NCBI GenBank assembly: GCA_040772085.1
Contig: JAXGYU010000002.1
Location: 45,474-109,473, forward strand
Source: JAXGMV01 sp040772085
GTDB taxonomy: Bacteria > Chloroflexota > Anaerolineae > Anaerolineales > Anaerolineaceae
Direction of reading: 5' to 3'
DNA: 64,000 nucleotides
The notes below the pieces were generated by a model. The model worked only from the letters and a program-made list of their open reading frames with translations. It searched no databases and had not been told where the DNA came from. Positions 32,980 to 41,230 of this stretch are shown piece after piece; position 1 is the first letter of the stretch, and each line of letters begins with the position of its first letter. A program made the position numbers and the translations under genes.

Positions 32980-33281
32980 GCGGCGGGGCGGTTTTTTTTA
33001 GAGCTATCAGTGGGCGGGGTAATTTTTGAGAAGCATGACCAAATTACCCCGCCCCTACGTGTACGGCGGACGGACGCTCATGGGACGCGGATGAATCCGC
33101 AGCGGAATTTGGCTCCCTTGAGAGGGGAGCTGTCGGCTAACGTTTTGTGAGCCGGCTGAGGGGTTAGCCTGCCAAATAATTTGTCATGTTGGATCGGGCG
33201 ATCTTGATCGACCCAATACGAGCTTGCGAAATTTTGACTCCATAAGCGACCTCTGTATAATGGTGTCATTAGAGGTGAACT
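32980..33281. repeat. Intergenic region with inverted repeats
   Basis: GGGCGGGGTAATTT (33012-33025) and AAATTACCCCGCCC (33041-33054) form a perfect 14-bp stem. Further along, GGCTCCC..GGGAGC followed by GTGAGCCGGCTGAGGGGTT matches a dispersed element also seen near 62440-62515. No gene is seen. Confidence 0.65.
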
Positions 33282-34262
33282 ATGGCAAAGAACACGAAAT
33301 TACCGTTAGCTCCTGACATGCTGACACCCGAGCATATCTACATGAATCGCAAACAGTTTCTGAAGGCGGCTGGCTTTCTCGGCGCCGGTGCGCTGATGGC
33401 TGCCTGCGCCCCGCAACTGACGCCGGCACCCACGGCGCTGAGCCCTGAAGCGACCGCGCAGAACACGGCTACGCCGGCACCGACTGCCGTGGGCATCAAG
33501 GATGAGCTGGGCGCGTCAGCCACGCCGCTGGAAGATGTGCAGAGCTTCGTCAACTACTATGAGCTTTCGGTGAGCAAGCCTGAGGCGGTGCGTCACGGCG
33601 CGAACCTGACGACGGCTGACTGGAAGCTGGAGATCGGCGGGCTGGTGGAACAGCCGCTGACGCTGACGATGGACGAGATCGCCGAGCGTTATCCGGTCGA
33701 GGAGCGTGTTTATCGCATGCGCTGCGTCGAAGCCTGGTCGATGGTCATCCCGTGGCTGGGGTTCGAGCTGAACCGGCTGCTGGCTGATGTCAAACCGTTG
33801 GCTGAAGCGAAATATGTCGCTTTCGAGAGCCTGTTCAGGCCGGCAGAGATGCCCGGTACGTCCGCGCCCTATCCCTGGCCATACACCGAAGGGCTGCGGC
33901 TGGACGAAGCCATGCACCCGCTGACCATCCTCTCGACCGGGCTGTACGGCAAACCGCTCGCTGGTCAAAACGGCGCGCCGATCCGGCTGGTGGTACCGTG
34001 GAAATACGGCTTCAAAAGCATCAAAAGCCTGGTGAAGATTACGCTGACGGCTGAAGAGCCGCCGACCTTCTGGAACAAGCTGGCGGCGAACGAATACGGC
34101 TTTTACTCCAACGTCAACCCGACGGTGCCGCACCCGCGCTGGCCTCAGGCAACCGAGCTGCGGGTGGGAGAGACGGGCAGGCGCGAGACGCTGCTGTTCA
34201 ACGGCTATGGGGACCAGGTCGCCAGCCTGTATGAGGGCATGGACCTGAAGAAGAATTACTAA
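33282..34262 (+). CDS. msrP: MsrP-like sulfite-oxidase-family molybdoenzyme (methionine sulfoxide reductase catalytic subunit)
   Basis: MsrP (YedY) reduces methionine sulfoxide in cell-envelope proteins using a molybdopterin cofactor. The 326-residue protein keeps the molybdenum-ligand cysteine in YRMRCVEAWSMVIPW (C148) and the family stretches YVAFESLF, PYPWPYTEGLRLDEAM, LYGKPLAGQNGAPIRL and GFKSIKSL. The N-terminus MNRKQFLKAAGFLGAGALMA resembles a Tat signal but has Arg-Lys instead of the twin arginine. It ends in a lipobox (MAACAP, C42), so the enzyme may be a lipoprotein. A GAGGTG site precedes the first ATG; ATG 33342 would remove 20 residues. The membrane partner MsrQ is not adjacent, so the electron donor is unknown. 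Confidence 0.93.
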   Translation: MAKNTKLPLAPDMLTPEHIYMNRKQFLKAAGFLGAGALMAACAPQLTPAPTALSPEATAQNTATPAPTAVGIKDELGASATPLEDVQSFVNYYELSVSKPEAVRHGANLTTADWKLEIGGLVEQPLTLTMDEIAERYPVEERVYRMRCVEAWSMVIPWLGFELNRLLADVKPLAEAKYVAFESLFRPAEMPGTSAPYPWPYTEGLRLDEAMHPLTILSTGLYGKPLAGQNGAPIRLVVPWKYGFKSIKSLVKITLTAEEPPTFWNKLAANEYGFYSNVNPTVPHPRWPQATELRVGETGRRETLLFNGYGDQVASLYEGMDLKKNY

Positions 34263-34279
34263 CTATAGGTCGGATTTTA

Positions 34280-35881
34280 TTAAGGCGTGAGCAGTTTTTG
34301 CCAGGCTGACTTTGCCCAGCGATACGCGACCGCCGTTATAACCGCGATCACCAACGCGGTACTCAGGCTTGCCAGGAGGGGCTGCGCGGGAGCAAGCAGC
34401 ATGAATAACCCGCAAAGCGCCAGAGCGATCAATATCGTTCGGTAGCCGCTGCGGGCGGGCGAGTCGCTGTAGAGGTCCAGGGCGCGGCTGTTGCTGAAGC
34501 AATCCCAAATCGCGAGCATCATAATCATGATCGAGAGCACGAGCAGGAAGACGATCTGCGCGAGCATCACCCGCGGGGCGAACACAGAGCCCAGCAGGAA
34601 TCCAACCGCTTCAACGGCCAGCAGGGGCGCCAGCAGCGGTAACAAGTGACCGCGGATGATCACTGCCGGCGTGAAGGGCAATTGCCGCAGCAGCGACCAG
34701 ACGTTCATATTTTGCGTCAATGAGTTCGTCGCTATCTGGGCAATATGTTGAATGAAAAAGATCAGGACGAAAAGGCTGGCCAGCGACAGCGGTATGAGCG
34801 CCAGGCTGAACGAAAAGATCAGGATCATCAGCCAAGGTTGAAGGGATTTAACACTGAACCTGCGCTTGACGCGCGATTTATTCAGCCAGGCTAAAGCCTG
34901 CCAGCCGGCAGCGGGCGGACCAAGCCTGGTGGCCCGTTTACCGCTCAGCCTGCCCTTGAGGACCTCATCGTCGGCGCTGCTGGAGAAACCAAAACGCTGC
35001 AACGACTGGATCAGCTCAGTGACTACGGTTGTTTCTGCCAGGCGTGAGAGGTTGACCCGCCTGGAGACGAGATAGAGCAAGCACAAGGCGGCGACTGGAA
35101 CCGCGATCATCAGGAGGCTGAATGCTGCCGGCGGGCTTGCGGCAAGCCAGGTCAGCCAGATGCCGGGCAGCCTTTCAGCCCATTGAACAACCGGCGCGGG
35201 CAGCAGGGGACTTCGAAAGAAGACCAGTACAGACAGCAACGCAACCGCGATCAGGACCGCGGTCAGGATGGCTTTCAACCAGAGTAAGGAACGGGGTCGG
35301 CGGAAGGGGACCAGTCCGACCGCCCAGATGATCGCGAATAGCGCCATGTGGAGGGGCAGGAGTAGCAAGGCGTTCCGCACGCCGAACAGGATGTAGGTGA
35401 TCAGGTTGCCCAGGCTGGAAAAGCCGGCAGTCTCAGCGAGAATGAATCCAACCAGGATGAAGAGGAATCCAAAGGGCACAAAGCTTTTGATCCACGGTAT
35501 GACGAACCAGCGCAGGATGACGACGGCTCTGGCAAGCGGCGTCTGACACAGGATGAGCGCATCGGTTTCAGAGAGGATCAGCGGGCTGGCGCGCCAGGCC
35601 TGATAGAGACCAATCAGCAGCCATATGGCCAATAGAGCTGCCTCCATGCCTATAGTGAGGCGGGCGATGTCAGACATGCCGGCCAATGCGAACAGCTTGA
35701 TCGCGCCGCTGGCAAAGAAGACGAGCACAGCCAGAAACCAGACCGAAAAGAACGCGAACAGATAGAACAGGTAGGCGCGGTTGACGAAGCTGCGATCATC
35801 AATATCAAATGAAACAAACGAGAACCAGTAGCGCAGCTCCTGACGTTCTTGCCGGCTGCGCAAAAAATGGGCAGCGTTCAC
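34280..35881 (-). CDS. ABC transporter permease
   Basis: A 533-residue membrane protein with about a dozen hydrophobic helices, starting at a GTG that overlaps the ATPase stop (GTGA). The N-terminus (RSRQERQELRYWFSFVSFDI) is followed by paired helices and a long cytoplasmic segment near the middle (VVTELIQSLQRFGFSSSADD). The build resembles ABC-2 type exporters with a fused double set of helices, but no exact subfamily was recognised. With the overlapping ATPase it should form an exporter for an unknown substrate. Convergent with msrP, 17 bases apart. The whole unit is preceded by a hairpin at 36582-36609. Confidence 0.85.
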   Translation of the reverse strand: MNAAHFLRSRQERQELRYWFSFVSFDIDDRSFVNRAYLFYLFAFFSVWFLAVLVFFASGAIKLFALAGMSDIARLTIGMEAALLAIWLLIGLYQAWRASPLILSETDALILCQTPLARAVVILRWFVIPWIKSFVPFGFLFILVGFILAETAGFSSLGNLITYILFGVRNALLLLPLHMALFAIIWAVGLVPFRRPRSLLWLKAILTAVLIAVALLSVLVFFRSPLLPAPVVQWAERLPGIWLTWLAASPPAAFSLLMIAVPVAALCLLYLVSRRVNLSRLAETTVVTELIQSLQRFGFSSSADDEVLKGRLSGKRATRLGPPAAGWQALAWLNKSRVKRRFSVKSLQPWLMILIFSFSLALIPLSLASLFVLIFFIQHIAQIATNSLTQNMNVWSLLRQLPFTPAVIIRGHLLPLLAPLLAVEAVGFLLGSVFAPRVMLAQIVFLLVLSIMIMMLAIWDCFSNSRALDLYSDSPARSGYRTILIALALCGLFMLLAPAQPLLASLSTALVIAVITAVAYRWAKSAWQKLLTP

Positions 35882-36561
35882 GGGAGCCGCCCGAATCTGC
35901 CGTCACTCAGTTGATAGGTGAGCGCCGGGTAGCGCTGCCGGACGCGCTCATCGTGGGTCGAAATCACGATGGCTTTGCCGTCGCGGCTCAGTTGGTCGAC
36001 CCGATCCAGCAGCCATGCCACGCTTTCACTGTCCAGAGTAGAGGTCGGCTCATCCATGAGCAACAAGCTAAAGGGACGGATCAATGCCAGCGCCAGGCCC
36101 AGCTTTTGGCGCATGCCGCGCGAGTATGTGTGCGGGTACTGGTCCCGCGCCTGCCATAAGCCCAGTTCAGTCAGCAGGTGTTCAGCGCGGAGATCGAAGT
36201 CAGAGGTTGCCTGATGGGCGGAGGCGACAAACTGCAGGTGTTCGTAAGCGGTCAGCTCGAGGTAAAACTGCGGAACGTCCGGCACAAATGCCATCTGCCG
36301 GCGCAGCGCGAGTTCATCCTCATGCAAATCAACAGCGCCGATTTTGACCGTGCCGGCGTCAAACCCTCTCAAACCCGCGATGCAGGTCAGCAGGGTGGTT
36401 TTGCCTGATCCATTCTGTCCGACGATGATGACGGTCTCAGCCGGCCCGCAAGTGAATGTCACCCCTTCGAAAATCAACCGTGACTGGTATTTCTTCGTCA
36501 GATCACGAACGGATAGAACCGGCGTATCCCCATGTTGCGATTCCATGCTCACATTATACAT
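35878..36561 (-). CDS. ABC transporter ATP-binding protein
   Basis: The 227-residue subunit has Walker A GQNGSGKTT (about 49-57), the Q-loop region MAFVPDVPQF, the ABC signature YSRGMRQKLGLALAL (variant of LSGGQ) and Walker B LLLMDEPTSTLD, followed by the switch histidine in VISTHDERV. The signature with SRGM is typical of ABC-2 type exporters of the drug/lipid group. Its stop overlaps the permease GTG, so the two are coupled. The N-terminus MYNVSMESQHGD contains a second possible ATG six codons in. Confidence 0.94.
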   Translation of the reverse strand: MYNVSMESQHGDTPVLSVRDLTKKYQSRLIFEGVTFTCGPAETVIIVGQNGSGKTTLLTCIAGLRGFDAGTVKIGAVDLHEDELALRRQMAFVPDVPQFYLELTAYEHLQFVASAHQATSDFDLRAEHLLTELGLWQARDQYPHTYSRGMRQKLGLALALIRPFSLLLMDEPTSTLDSESVAWLLDRVDQLSRDGKAIVISTHDERVRQRYPALTYQLSDGRFGRLP

Positions 36562-36581
36562 TTGTCGGGCTCATTAAAATT

Positions 36582-36609
36582 TGAAGGCTGCCGTTGCAGG
36601 CAGCCTTCA
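36582..36609 (-). terminator. Hairpin between the SCP2 gene and the ABC operon
   Basis: TGAAGGCTGCC pairs with GGCAGCCTTCA around a six-base loop. On the minus strand it is followed by AAATTTTAAT. Probable terminator of the SCP2 gene, 22 bases after its stop. Confidence 0.72.
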
Positions 36610-36631
36610 TTCCTATCAGTGGAAAAAAGTA

Positions 36632-36958
36632 TCAGGCTTTCAGGTTCTGCAGTATGCCAACCAGTTGCGCGATGAAGAGCGGGTTGCCCTTGACCTGGAT
36701 CTTGCCGCTCATGAATGCGGGCATGGGTTCCAGTTTGCCATCAACTACGTCCTGCAGGTCCTTGAGTGAACCGGTGACTGCCAGGGTGGGCTCGGTGGCG
36801 GCGCCTTCTTCGAAGGTCGCTTTCTTGTCCTTGACCGTGAGCTTATAGTTCGAGGGCTTGTGGTCGGTGAGGGTCAGGTTGACGGTGGCGTCGATGCCGG
36901 CAGCGGCGTCAGCCAGGTAGGTTTGGGGCAGGTTGACAAGGTATTGTTTGAGGTCCAT
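36632..36958 (-). CDS. SCP2 sterol-binding-domain protein
   Basis: A stand-alone 108-residue SCP2 domain. It has the family's alternating strands NLTLTDHKPSNYKLTVKDKK and ATEPTLAVTGSLKDLQDVVDG, then KLEPMPAFMSGKIQVKGNPL, the most conserved part of SCP2 proteins, and a final helix. Such domains bind lipids, acyl chains or other hydrophobic ligands in the cytoplasm; bacterial members are mostly uncharacterised. AGGAC lies before the ATG. It is a single-gene unit between terminator-like sequences, so context gives no clue to the ligand. Confidence 0.92.
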   Translation of the reverse strand: MDLKQYLVNLPQTYLADAAAGIDATVNLTLTDHKPSNYKLTVKDKKATFEEGAATEPTLAVTGSLKDLQDVVDGKLEPMPAFMSGKIQVKGNPLFIAQLVGILQNLKA

Positions 36959-37149
36959 TCTGTGTCCTTTCAGTTTTGAAAATTACCTAATAAGTTGTCT
37001 ACATCTGAAGTATAGACTGTATTGAAAGTCAATGCAATAGCAACATTAGGTGGATGCCGGCAGGCTGGCAAGGCAGAAGGATTAGCGCCTGTGAGGCGGG
37101 TAATGCCCGGGGTTGGTTTGCGGGGACAAGGCTGTCAGCCAGGACAGAC

Positions 37150-38532
37150 CTAGATAGTATGCGCGGGGAAGGTGAGTGTGAAGCGGCTGCCTTGCCCGGC
37201 GCCGCCGGATGTGACAGCGATGCTTCCGTGCTGGGCGCTCACCAGCGCCTGAACGATCGCTAGCCCGAGACCCATCTTGCCGCTGGCGCTTTCACGGGTT
37301 TTGTCGCCGCGGTAGAAGCTCTCGAAGACATGCGGCAGGTCATCCGGCTCGATGCCGGCGCCGCTGTCACTGACGGTGATGGTCACCGGCTGTGCCTTGG
37401 TGATTGCCAGTTCGACCCTGCCGGTGGCAGGCGTATATCGCAGCGCATTCTCGACCAGATTACGCAGAATGCGCAGCATCCAGTCCTCATCCGCCAGGAC
37501 CATGCTGCCCTCATTGCCCGGCATAAGCACTAGCTGCGTCCGTTGGGACGCGGCTGATTGCTGGAAGGAATCACTGACGCGCTGCAGCAGCGGATAGGGC
37601 TGCAGGGGGACCAGTTGCCGGGTCATGCCGCCCGCCTCAATCTGGCTGAGGGTCGAGAGGTCACTGATCAGCCGCCGCAGGTGATCCAGTTCAAGTTTGA
37701 TGATCTCGATTTGCGCGGGCTTCAGATGCTGCTGGCTTTCGAGGATCTCCATATAGCCGCCGATGATCTGCAGCGGGGTACCCAGGTCGTGAGCGATATC
37801 AGCCGTCAGCCGTTTGCGCTCCTGATCAGCCTGCACCAGTTGCGACGACATCTGATTGAAGGTGGCGGCAAGCTGCCCCAGCTCATCGCCAGAGCTGACC
37901 GGCACGGTCTGTCCGAGATTGCCGGCAGCCAGGGCGCTGGAAGCCTCAGTAAGCTGACGAACGGGCTTGAGGATCTGACGGGCGAAGAGAAAGCCAATCA
38001 GCACAGCCAGCACGACAGCCAGCCCGGCGGCAACCAGCAGCGCCAGCGTGCTGCGCTTGAGGAACAACTGCTCTTCAACGCTCAGACTGAAGGACAGCCG
38101 GTCATCGGGCAGGATGTAGGCGATCACCTGATTGCCGGAACGGATCGGGATGGTCGACCCGATCAGGTCGCGCGGGACATCCTGGCCGGGTTCGTAGCCG
38201 AGCGTATAGATCACGGCGCGGTAATTGGTATCGACCAGACCGTTCAAGCCGCGCACCTGAACGCGCGTCAGGCCATCAGGCTGGTGCATCATGTAAGGGC
38301 TTTGTTCGGCAAAAGGCGGCTTGTCGAAGATCTCGTTGAAGCCGGACAGGGTGCCGTTGCGTTCATAATAGGAGGTGACAAGCTGCCTGATGAATTCGGT
38401 CTGCTGCTCGACCACCAGGTTCATCAGCGTCTGACCGGACGTCAGACGGATGATGACCGAGATGGCGGCGATGATGACCAGCGCTACCACCAGGTAGGAG
38501 AAGATCAGCTTGCGCCGTAACGAAATGTTCAC
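37150..38532 (-). CDS. Sensor histidine kinase with HAMP domain
   Basis: The 460-residue kinase starts at a GTG overlapping the regulator stop (GTGA). It has two membrane helices (about 10-30 and 160-185) enclosing an outer sensor domain of about 130 residues, a HAMP domain (LKPVRQLTEASSALAAGN), the phosphorylated histidine in TADIAHDLGTPLQII, an N box NALRYTP, a G1 box DSGAGIEPDDLPHVFESFYR and a G2 box KMGLGLAIVQALV. Paired with the OmpR-type regulator at 38529. The ligand is unknown; the outer domain is not a recognised fold. Second gene of the two-gene unit. Confidence 0.96.
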   Translation of the reverse strand: MNISLRRKLIFSYLVVALVIIAAISVIIRLTSGQTLMNLVVEQQTEFIRQLVTSYYERNGTLSGFNEIFDKPPFAEQSPYMMHQPDGLTRVQVRGLNGLVDTNYRAVIYTLGYEPGQDVPRDLIGSTIPIRSGNQVIAYILPDDRLSFSLSVEEQLFLKRSTLALLVAAGLAVVLAVLIGFLFARQILKPVRQLTEASSALAAGNLGQTVPVSSGDELGQLAATFNQMSSQLVQADQERKRLTADIAHDLGTPLQIIGGYMEILESQQHLKPAQIEIIKLELDHLRRLISDLSTLSQIEAGGMTRQLVPLQPYPLLQRVSDSFQQSAASQRTQLVLMPGNEGSMVLADEDWMLRILRNLVENALRYTPATGRVELAITKAQPVTITVSDSGAGIEPDDLPHVFESFYRGDKTRESASGKMGLGLAIVQALVSAQHGSIAVTSGGAGQGSRFTLTFPAHTI

Positions 38533-39215
38533 GCGGGCGATTCCAGGAAACGGTAACCCAGCCCGAAGACGGTTTCGATATAGCGCGGCTCGTCCAGGCT
38601 GTCCTGCAGCTTGGCGCGGATGTTGCTGATGTGGATCTTGATGGTCGCCTCGGAGCCGGCGAACCCGGCTTCAGCCAGCAAGACTGCCAGCTCAACCCGT
38701 TTGAGCAGCCTGCCTGGCTGCTGCATGAGGGCGCTGAGAATGAAGAATTCGGTTGGCGTGAGGTCTATCGTTTCGCCAGCGCGGGTGACCAGATGCCGGT
38801 CCGCGTCCAGGGTGATATCACCGATGATGATGGCGTTGGACGCGCTCTGACGCTGCGCCCGTTTGAGCACCGCCCTGACGCGCACCAGCAGCTCCCGCAG
38901 TTTGAACGGCTTGGTGATGTAGTCATCGGCTCCCAGGTCAAAGCCTTTGATCACGTCCTCTTCCTGCTGGCGGGCGGTGATCATGATGACGGGCAGGGCG
39001 GAGGATTTGCGCAGCTCCGTGATGAACTGCCAGCCATCCTTATGCGGCATCATGATGTCCAGCAGAACCAGGTCGGGTTCGAATTCAGGCAGCATGCGCA
39101 GCGCGGTGAAGCCATCGGAGGCGCAGGCCAGCTCGTAGCCCTGTCCGCCGAGGAAATCGGTCAGCAGGGTCTGGATGCTGGTATTGTCATCAACGATCAG
39201 AATTTTTCGAGTCAT
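38529..39215 (-). CDS. OmpR/PhoB-family response regulator
   Basis: The 228-residue protein has a receiver with acidic pair (ILIVDDN), phosphoacceptor in LVLLDIMMPHKDG and lysine in ITKPFKLRE. The winged-helix domain (about 130-228) contains IDLTPTEFFILSALMQQPG and ends ETVFGLGYRFLESPA. All receiver residues are intact, unlike 27065-27721. It precedes and overlaps the histidine kinase gene, forming a complete two-component system. Target genes are not evident. Confidence 0.96.
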   Translation of the reverse strand: MTRKILIVDDNTSIQTLLTDFLGGQGYELACASDGFTALRMLPEFEPDLVLLDIMMPHKDGWQFITELRKSSALPVIMITARQQEEDVIKGFDLGADDYITKPFKLRELLVRVRAVLKRAQRQSASNAIIIGDITLDADRHLVTRAGETIDLTPTEFFILSALMQQPGRLLKRVELAVLLAEAGFAGSEATIKIHISNIRAKLQDSLDEPRYIETVFGLGYRFLESPA

Positions 39216-39352
39216 AATTGACTAAATTTTAACCATTCCTGTAATCTTTGGCAGTAAAATTGTAGCCGCACGGCAATTGCTGATCGTATGGAGTTGGTAT
39301 AGGATGAAGGCAAACTGAGAAGAGCGATAGCGGCACCTGATGGGAGGATCAA

Positions 39353-39895
39353 ATGACAAAAGCGCTGCTCCTGATTGACATCCAGAACATATATTTCACG
39401 CCTGGTCCCTACCTGCTGCATCAGCCTGAAGCTGCCGCAGAACAGGCGGCAAAACTGCTGGCGCAGTTCCGGCTGGTACAACTGCCCGTGATTCATGTCA
39501 GACACCTCTTCAAACTGGAGGGGAAGACTGAGGAGGAGATGGAGCCGCTGCGTCAGATCCATCCCCTGGTTGCGCCGCTGGAGGGGGAGACGGTGATTGA
39601 CAAGCGCAAGCCGAACGCGTTTCTCGACACGCCGCTGGAAGGCTATCTGCGCGGGCTGAAGATTGATCACCTGGTGATCGCCGGCGACATGACCCATATG
39701 TGTGTCGATACGACGGTGCGTGCCTGTCAGGATCACGGCTTGCCGGTCACGCTGGCAGGCGATGCCTGCGCGACGAAGGACCTAGGCTGGGAGGGCGTGA
39801 CTGTGCCGGCATGGCTGGTGCAGAAAGCTTACCTGGCAGCATTGAATAAAACCTTTGCCGAGGTGGTCCGCACGGACGACTATCTGGCGGGGTAG
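39353..39895 (+). CDS. Isochorismatase-family cysteine hydrolase
   Basis: The 180-residue protein shows the family's catalytic triad: D9 in LLIDIQN, lysine in ETVIDKRKPNAF and cysteine in DMTHMCVDTTVRACQDHG. The cis-peptide stretch VIAGDMTHMCV and the length match the stand-alone isochorismatase/nicotinamidase-like group, whose members hydrolyse small amides or enol ethers. A GGAGG site precedes the ATG. No menaquinone or siderophore genes are near, so true isochorismatase activity is not indicated. Monocistronic, divergent from the two-component operon. Confidence 0.93.
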   Translation: MTKALLLIDIQNIYFTPGPYLLHQPEAAAEQAAKLLAQFRLVQLPVIHVRHLFKLEGKTEEEMEPLRQIHPLVAPLEGETVIDKRKPNAFLDTPLEGYLRGLKIDHLVIAGDMTHMCVDTTVRACQDHGLPVTLAGDACATKDLGWEGVTVPAWLVQKAYLAALNKTFAEVVRTDDYLAG

Positions 39896-39936
39896 AGCTG
39901 CGCCCGCGCCGAAGTTTGGTACGACCCGAAAAAGCT

Positions 39937-39976
39937 ACCTATGAAAAAATGCGTTCATACGCATTTTTTCATAGGT
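39937..39976. terminator. Perfect 18-bp hairpin between convergent genes
   Basis: ACCTATGAAAAAATGCGT (39937-39954) and ACGCATTTTTTCATAGGT (39959-39976) enclose TCAT. The AT-rich stem carries runs of A and T, so it can act on both strands for the isochorismatase-like gene and the glycosyltransferase gene. Confidence 0.75.
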
Positions 39977-40042
39977 ATAAATGATACGAATGTAATTTAC
40001 CGAGCGATCCCCGAAGTCAACTGAACGGCAGCAGCCCCAGAC

Positions 40043-41224
40043 CTAATAAGTCGGCTCCTGATTTAACATGTAATCAGCGATCGTGCGTTCGTACAACTCC
40101 GACAGCCGGACGCTGATGGGCGCGATGTCATAGGCGCCGGCAACCTGACGCGCTTCAAGCGAAAGCTGGCGCATGCGCTCAGGATTTTCCAGCAGCATCA
40201 GAATGGCTGAAACGAATTGCTCCTCATCAAGCGGCGTCAGCACACCGCCGCCGTGCATCAGGACGTCGCTGCAACCAGGCGCGTGGGCTGCCACTACCGG
40301 CAAGCCGGCAGACATCGCCTCCAGCAATACCAGCCCCTGCGTCTCGGAATCCGACGGGAAGACAAACAGCTTGCCCAGCGCGGCGTGACAGATGACATCC
40401 GAGGAGGGCATGAAGCCCGTGATCGTGACCGCATCCTGCAACCGCAAATCGCCGATCAGGTCTTCCAGTTTATCGCGGTAGGCGCCGTCGCCGACCATCA
40501 GCAGGTGTACGGACGGGCGGCTTTTCCTGAGCGTGCTGAAGACCCTCAGCAGGAAGTCCAGGTTCTTTTCCTTCGCCAGGCGGCCGATATAGACCAGCAC
40601 TTCCTTGCGCTGCAGCCCATACACCTCCCTGAAGCCCTCGACCCGCTGAGACGGGCAAACTGCCCTGGTATTGATCGGGGTAGGCAGCACCTCAACCGCC
40701 GCCTTTGGGTGAAAATGGTCATCGATATAAGCTTTGATCGATGGGGTAGGGGCGAGGATGAGATGACATTTCTCGAAGAAGTTCGAGAGGTAATCATCCA
40801 CCACGTAGCCTGCCAGATCCGCGAAAACTGACATGGGAATATAGCGCTGGGTGAGGATGTCGTACCGGCTGTGGAAGGTGTACACCAGCGGGACATCGAG
40901 TTCACTGGCGAGCTGGGCTGCCATATCGCCGGTCAGGAAGGGGTGCTGGCAATGGATCAGATGCGGCTTGATACCCTCGAGCAGGAAGCTCAGGCGGGCG
41001 CGCGCCGGCAGGGTGAGGGAGAACTGAAAATCACCGGGCAGGTCCACTGACGGCAGCCGGTAAATGTACGGTTCAGTGTCGATGAAATTACTCGCTTCAG
41101 GCACAATGGTATGCACCTGGTGACCGGCAGCCGTCAGCCCATGACGAAACGCGTCGATGGAGGTGATCACGCCGCTGACCGTCGGGCGGTAGGTATTACT
41201 GAAGAAGACAATGCGCATAGCCAT
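40043..41224 (-). CDS. GT4-family glycosyltransferase, diacylglycerol glucosyltransferase-like
   Basis: A 393-residue GT-B enzyme. The N-terminus MRIVFFSNTYRPTVSGVITS (second ATG, two codons in) and the HCQHPFLTGDMAAQLA and YTFHSRYD segments match the group of 1,2-diacylglycerol 3-glucosyltransferases. The C-terminal half has the GT4 phosphate-binding stretch VYIGRLAKEKNLDFLLRVF and the E-x7-E motif in SDSETQGLVLLEAM. Such enzymes make glycolipids on the inner face of the membrane; mannosyltransferases are close relatives. It begins six bases after the VWA gene, so both are one unit. No clear ribosome binding site is seen; coupling with the upstream gene is likely. Confidence 0.9.
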   Translation of the reverse strand: MAMRIVFFSNTYRPTVSGVITSIDAFRHGLTAAGHQVHTIVPEASNFIDTEPYIYRLPSVDLPGDFQFSLTLPARARLSFLLEGIKPHLIHCQHPFLTGDMAAQLASELDVPLVYTFHSRYDILTQRYIPMSVFADLAGYVVDDYLSNFFEKCHLILAPTPSIKAYIDDHFHPKAAVEVLPTPINTRAVCPSQRVEGFREVYGLQRKEVLVYIGRLAKEKNLDFLLRVFSTLRKSRPSVHLLMVGDGAYRDKLEDLIGDLRLQDAVTITGFMPSSDVICHAALGKLFVFPSDSETQGLVLLEAMSAGLPVVAAHAPGCSDVLMHGGGVLTPLDEEQFVSAILMLLENPERMRQLSLEARQVAGAYDIAPISVRLSELYERTIADYMLNQEPTY

Positions 41225-41230
41225 AATAAC

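Noticed and set aside
33342..34262. Later MsrP start at 33342
   Set aside because: The first ATG has the GAGGTG site; the later start has none, though it would shorten the signal region to a more typical length.
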